DNA of 64,000 nt from Chryseobacterium taklimakanense. Lineage in GTDB: Bacteria; Bacteroidota; Bacteroidia; Flavobacteriales; Weeksellaceae. The DNA lies in the NCBI RefSeq assembly GCF_900187185.1, contig NZ_LT906465.1:62001-126000 (forward strand), given 5' to 3'. The position numbers and the translations under genes were made by a program. The notes under the pieces are model-generated. The model ran no database searches, was not told the origin of the DNA, and saw nothing but the letters and a program-made list of their open reading frames with translations. Positions 62,151 through 64,000 of this stretch are shown here, piece by piece (within the stretch, counting starts at the first letter, position 1; the number at the start of each line of letters is the position of its first letter).

Positions 62151-62633
62151 ATGTCCAGTTCAGAACATGATAGCAAACACTTCATCATCCAAAAAGGAAA
62201 AGCAATGTGTGATAAAGGAACTAAGTTTCCTAATTTCAAAGTAAGCAGTCACCAAAAACATTATTGGAATGATGAAGAAGGACAAGCTGATTATTTGGCT
62301 GTTACAGAAGATGACATCCTGTTTAATCCTCCTGCTGTTCCTTTTGGAAATTGTTCTGTAAAAAATGGAAACCCTTGTGCATTTGCTCCTTCTGGAAAAT
62401 GGACAAAAACTTATGATAAAGTAAAAGTAATGGGAAAAAGTTGTCTCACAGAAATTTCTGAGTTAATGTGTGCAACAGGAGGAAAAATAACCGTAATGCA
62501 ACACGGACAAACTTCTGAGTTATCCAAGCAAAACATAAAAAATGCAGACCCGAGAGAAATGCATGTCTATAATCCGATTGTGAATTTTGAGGAGTTTCAA
62601 GACAGTTTTAACGATGATGATGAATACGAATAA
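62151..62633 (+). CDS. DUF4280 PAAR-like protein
   Basis: The 160-residue protein starts KHFIIQKGKAMCDKGTKFP and contains VPFGNCSVKNGNPCAFAP and GKSCLTEISELMCATGGKIT, the cysteine- and glycine-rich pattern of DUF4280, a PAAR-like spike domain of Bacteroidota type VI secretion. It would cap the secretion spike and carry the effector encoded next. It precedes the GH19-like gene by 12 bp. Confidence 0.85.
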   Translation: MSSSEHDSKHFIIQKGKAMCDKGTKFPNFKVSSHQKHYWNDEEGQADYLAVTEDDILFNPPAVPFGNCSVKNGNPCAFAPSGKWTKTYDKVKVMGKSCLTEISELMCATGGKITVMQHGQTSELSKQNIKNADPREMHVYNPIVNFEEFQDSFNDDDEYE

Positions 62634-62645
62634 AAACACAAAACG

Positions 62646-64000
62646 ATGGCTAAAGGAGTAAAATCAATAACAGGAAATGCATCACCAGAAGTTGGTGAAA
62701 AGAATTTCTATGAAGTTTCTTCATTTTATCAGGGAACAGTGATAAAAAATGAAAACGAAATAAAATGGAAATTATATACCCAACAAAGCTCAGGAAATTG
62801 GAGGGAATTAAGAGGACCTCAAAAAACAGGAAAAAAAGTTCCCTTTTCTTTTCCCGAGAAATGGTTGGGTAAAAAACTTTTAATAGAAGCTTTTGTTTAT
62901 AATCCTGAAATTAAATCTCCGCCTGGATTAATAGTTACACCGAAAACTGCAAAAATCCCGAGAATAAACAAAGTAGAACTTTTTTATGTGGACGATAAAA
63001 AAGGAAGTGTTTTCAGTTTTATGGAAAAACTGAGAGCAAGAGCTTATTGCGTAAATATGTTTTTAAAAGAATTAACTTTTACTCTTTGGGAGGATGATGT
63101 GAAAGGAGGAGGACACAATACGAGCAATAAACCTATAGACACTCTAAAAGCCAGAGTAGATAAAAACGGAGTTGCAGTTGTGGAATTTCCACTATCAAAA
63201 GCGATAATAAAAAAAGCGATGGAGGGAGAAGTGGATGTAAAACAGTTAGAGTTTTATGTAACTGTTGAATATTACAAAAACAAGAAACATGCAACGAAAA
63301 ATGTGGATGTAGATAATCCCAATCCTAAAGTACCCATTAATCCACCGAAGAAAACAGAACCAAAACAACCTCCGATAGCCAAAGGCTCACCTGCTGAAAG
63401 CAAGCCTAAATCCAAGAAAGAAGAAAAAGGAATCTTGGATAAGATTGAGGAAAAATGGGACGAACTTTGGGACTGGTGGGAAACCCCAGGAACCATAAAA
63501 AAAGAACAACAACCTACTGTACAAAAACCAGAAGGTAGAAGTGTAAGTATTGTACAAGAACCACCTGAAAAGAAAGAGGAGAAAGAAAAATGTTTCTGCA
63601 ATCGAGATTTTGAAGAAAAAGATGTTAGAAAACTTGTAAAATTATTAAAAGGAACTGAAACAATTTGGGAAGGACAAGCTCTAAAAGGAGGAAAAAGAGC
63701 AGAGTGTAATATTAGTGATAAAAGTTTTGGGACATTAACAAAAGAATTGAATAATGCAATTAAGAAATACAAAATAAATACTTGTGCTCAGAAAATGCAT
63801 TTTTTAGCGCAAGTTTGTGAAGAAACAGGAACTTTTGCTTTATCAGAAGAAACAAAAAGTAAATACGCTTCCAGCACAAGCGTTTATAAAGGTAGAGGGT
63901 TATTGCAATTAACTGGAGTTAAGAAAGAAGGAGAAGATTCTTATGATAGTCCAGGTCCATATAAAGATTACGCTGATTATAAAGGTGACCAACGTATTGT
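62646..64000 (+). CDS. GH19-like effector protein, 3' end outside the window
   Basis: The gene is open to the right edge (451 codons visible). The N-terminal ~200 residues are beta-rich carrier-like (KNFYEVSSFYQGTVIK); a Pro/Lys/Glu-rich linker follows (~225-310). From ~315 a lysozyme-like GH19 domain begins, with KMHFLAQVCEETGTFAL (catalytic glutamate region) and YKGRGLLQLTG. With the PAAR-like gene before it, this looks like a peptidoglycan-degrading type VI effector. An immunity gene would be expected downstream, outside this window. Confidence 0.75.
   Translation, partial: MAKGVKSITGNASPEVGEKNFYEVSSFYQGTVIKNENEIKWKLYTQQSSGNWRELRGPQKTGKKVPFSFPEKWLGKKLLIEAFVYNPEIKSPPGLIVTPKTAKIPRINKVELFYVDDKKGSVFSFMEKLRARAYCVNMFLKELTFTLWEDDVKGGGHNTSNKPIDTLKARVDKNGVAVVEFPLSKAIIKKAMEGEVDVKQLEFYVTVEYYKNKKHATKNVDVDNPNPKVPINPPKKTEPKQPPIAKGSPAESKPKSKKEEKGILDKIEEKWDELWDWWETPGTIKKEQQPTVQKPEGRSVSIVQEPPEKKEEKEKCFCNRDFEEKDVRKLVKLLKGTETIWEGQALKGGKRAECNISDKSFGTLTKELNNAIKKYKINTCAQKMHFLAQVCEETGTFALSEETKSKYASSTSVYKGRGLLQLTGVKKEGEDSYDSPGPYKDYADYKGDQRI

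Noticed and set aside
1-64000. CRISPR array or tRNA genes
   Set aside because: No regularly spaced short repeats with unique ~30-nt spacers and no recognisable tRNA clover-leaf were seen; the ~195-bp repeats at 55-62 kb are far too long and are interspersed with genes.

Overview
The window is from a Bacteroidota (Flavobacteriia) chromosome, most likely in the Chryseobacterium/Kaistella/Elizabethkingia neighbourhood. The signs are a SusC-less TonB-type outer-membrane barrel with a carboxypeptidase-regulatory domain, TAnnTTTG-type promoter boxes, very weak Shine-Dalgarno sequences, A/T-rich spacers, and protein families (DUF4280, DUF6624, DUF5675, BT4734-like VirE) typical of that phylum. No rRNA, tRNA or CRISPR array was seen.

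Layout. (1) 1-15.4 kb is ordinary core chromosome: a GDSL esterase fragment, YqhD-like alcohol dehydrogenase, PEP carboxylase, a DegT-type sugar aminotransferase, GalE, an outer-membrane receptor, the dapF-mltG pair, PnuC and an APC amino-acid permease. (2) 15.5-18.1 kb is a transition: an antitoxin with a frameshifted RelE/ParE toxin, a GNAT acetyltransferase and a XerC-like tyrosine recombinase. (3) 18.4-23.5 kb is the head of an integrative element: Bacteroidota-type integrase, hypothetical protein, excisionase-like HTH protein and a VirE/VapE primase-helicase. No relaxase is visible, so it resembles a satellite or island more than a conjugative element. (4) 23.8-48.4 kb is a large anti-phage-type island. 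A nearly gap-free + strand run encodes a SNF2 helicase, AlbA_2/HATPase protein, a nucleotidyl-cyclase-like protein, type III-like Mod and Res, a UvrD-like helicase, a membrane-anchored XseA-like nuclease, a NERD nuclease-helicase, an AAA/OLD-like ATPase with a partner, and then two DUF262 (GmrSD-type) proteins. (5) 48.7-54.9 kb is mosaic mobile DNA: a YopX-like gene, a complete IS3-family insertion with inverted repeats and a 4-bp target duplication, highly structured non-coding DNA, a phage-lysis-like cluster and a thermonuclease homologue. (6) 55.0-61.9 kb is the most striking part, an integron-like gene-cassette array. Six ~193-201 bp repeats behave exactly as attC sites. Each left box is the reverse complement of the first ~10 nt of the same cassette, as circular-cassette integration predicts. 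Cassettes carry a HEPN-like protein, a Crp/YCII/SRPBCC trio interrupted by an IS30 element, a DUF6624 lipoprotein, an exported protein and two near-identical ABM monooxygenase cassettes. No integron integrase lies next to the array, so within this window it is a CALIN-type array or its integrase is unrecognised. (7) 62.1-64.0 kb holds a DUF4280 PAAR-like spike protein and the start of a GH19-like effector, suggestive of a type VI secretion effector locus; it may be the next cassette.

How the parts fit: the region right of 15.4 kb looks like a hotspot where an integrase/primase island brought a defence cluster and a separate site-specific recombination system assembled small accessory genes. 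Functional statements are inferred from motifs read by eye; no database search was run.
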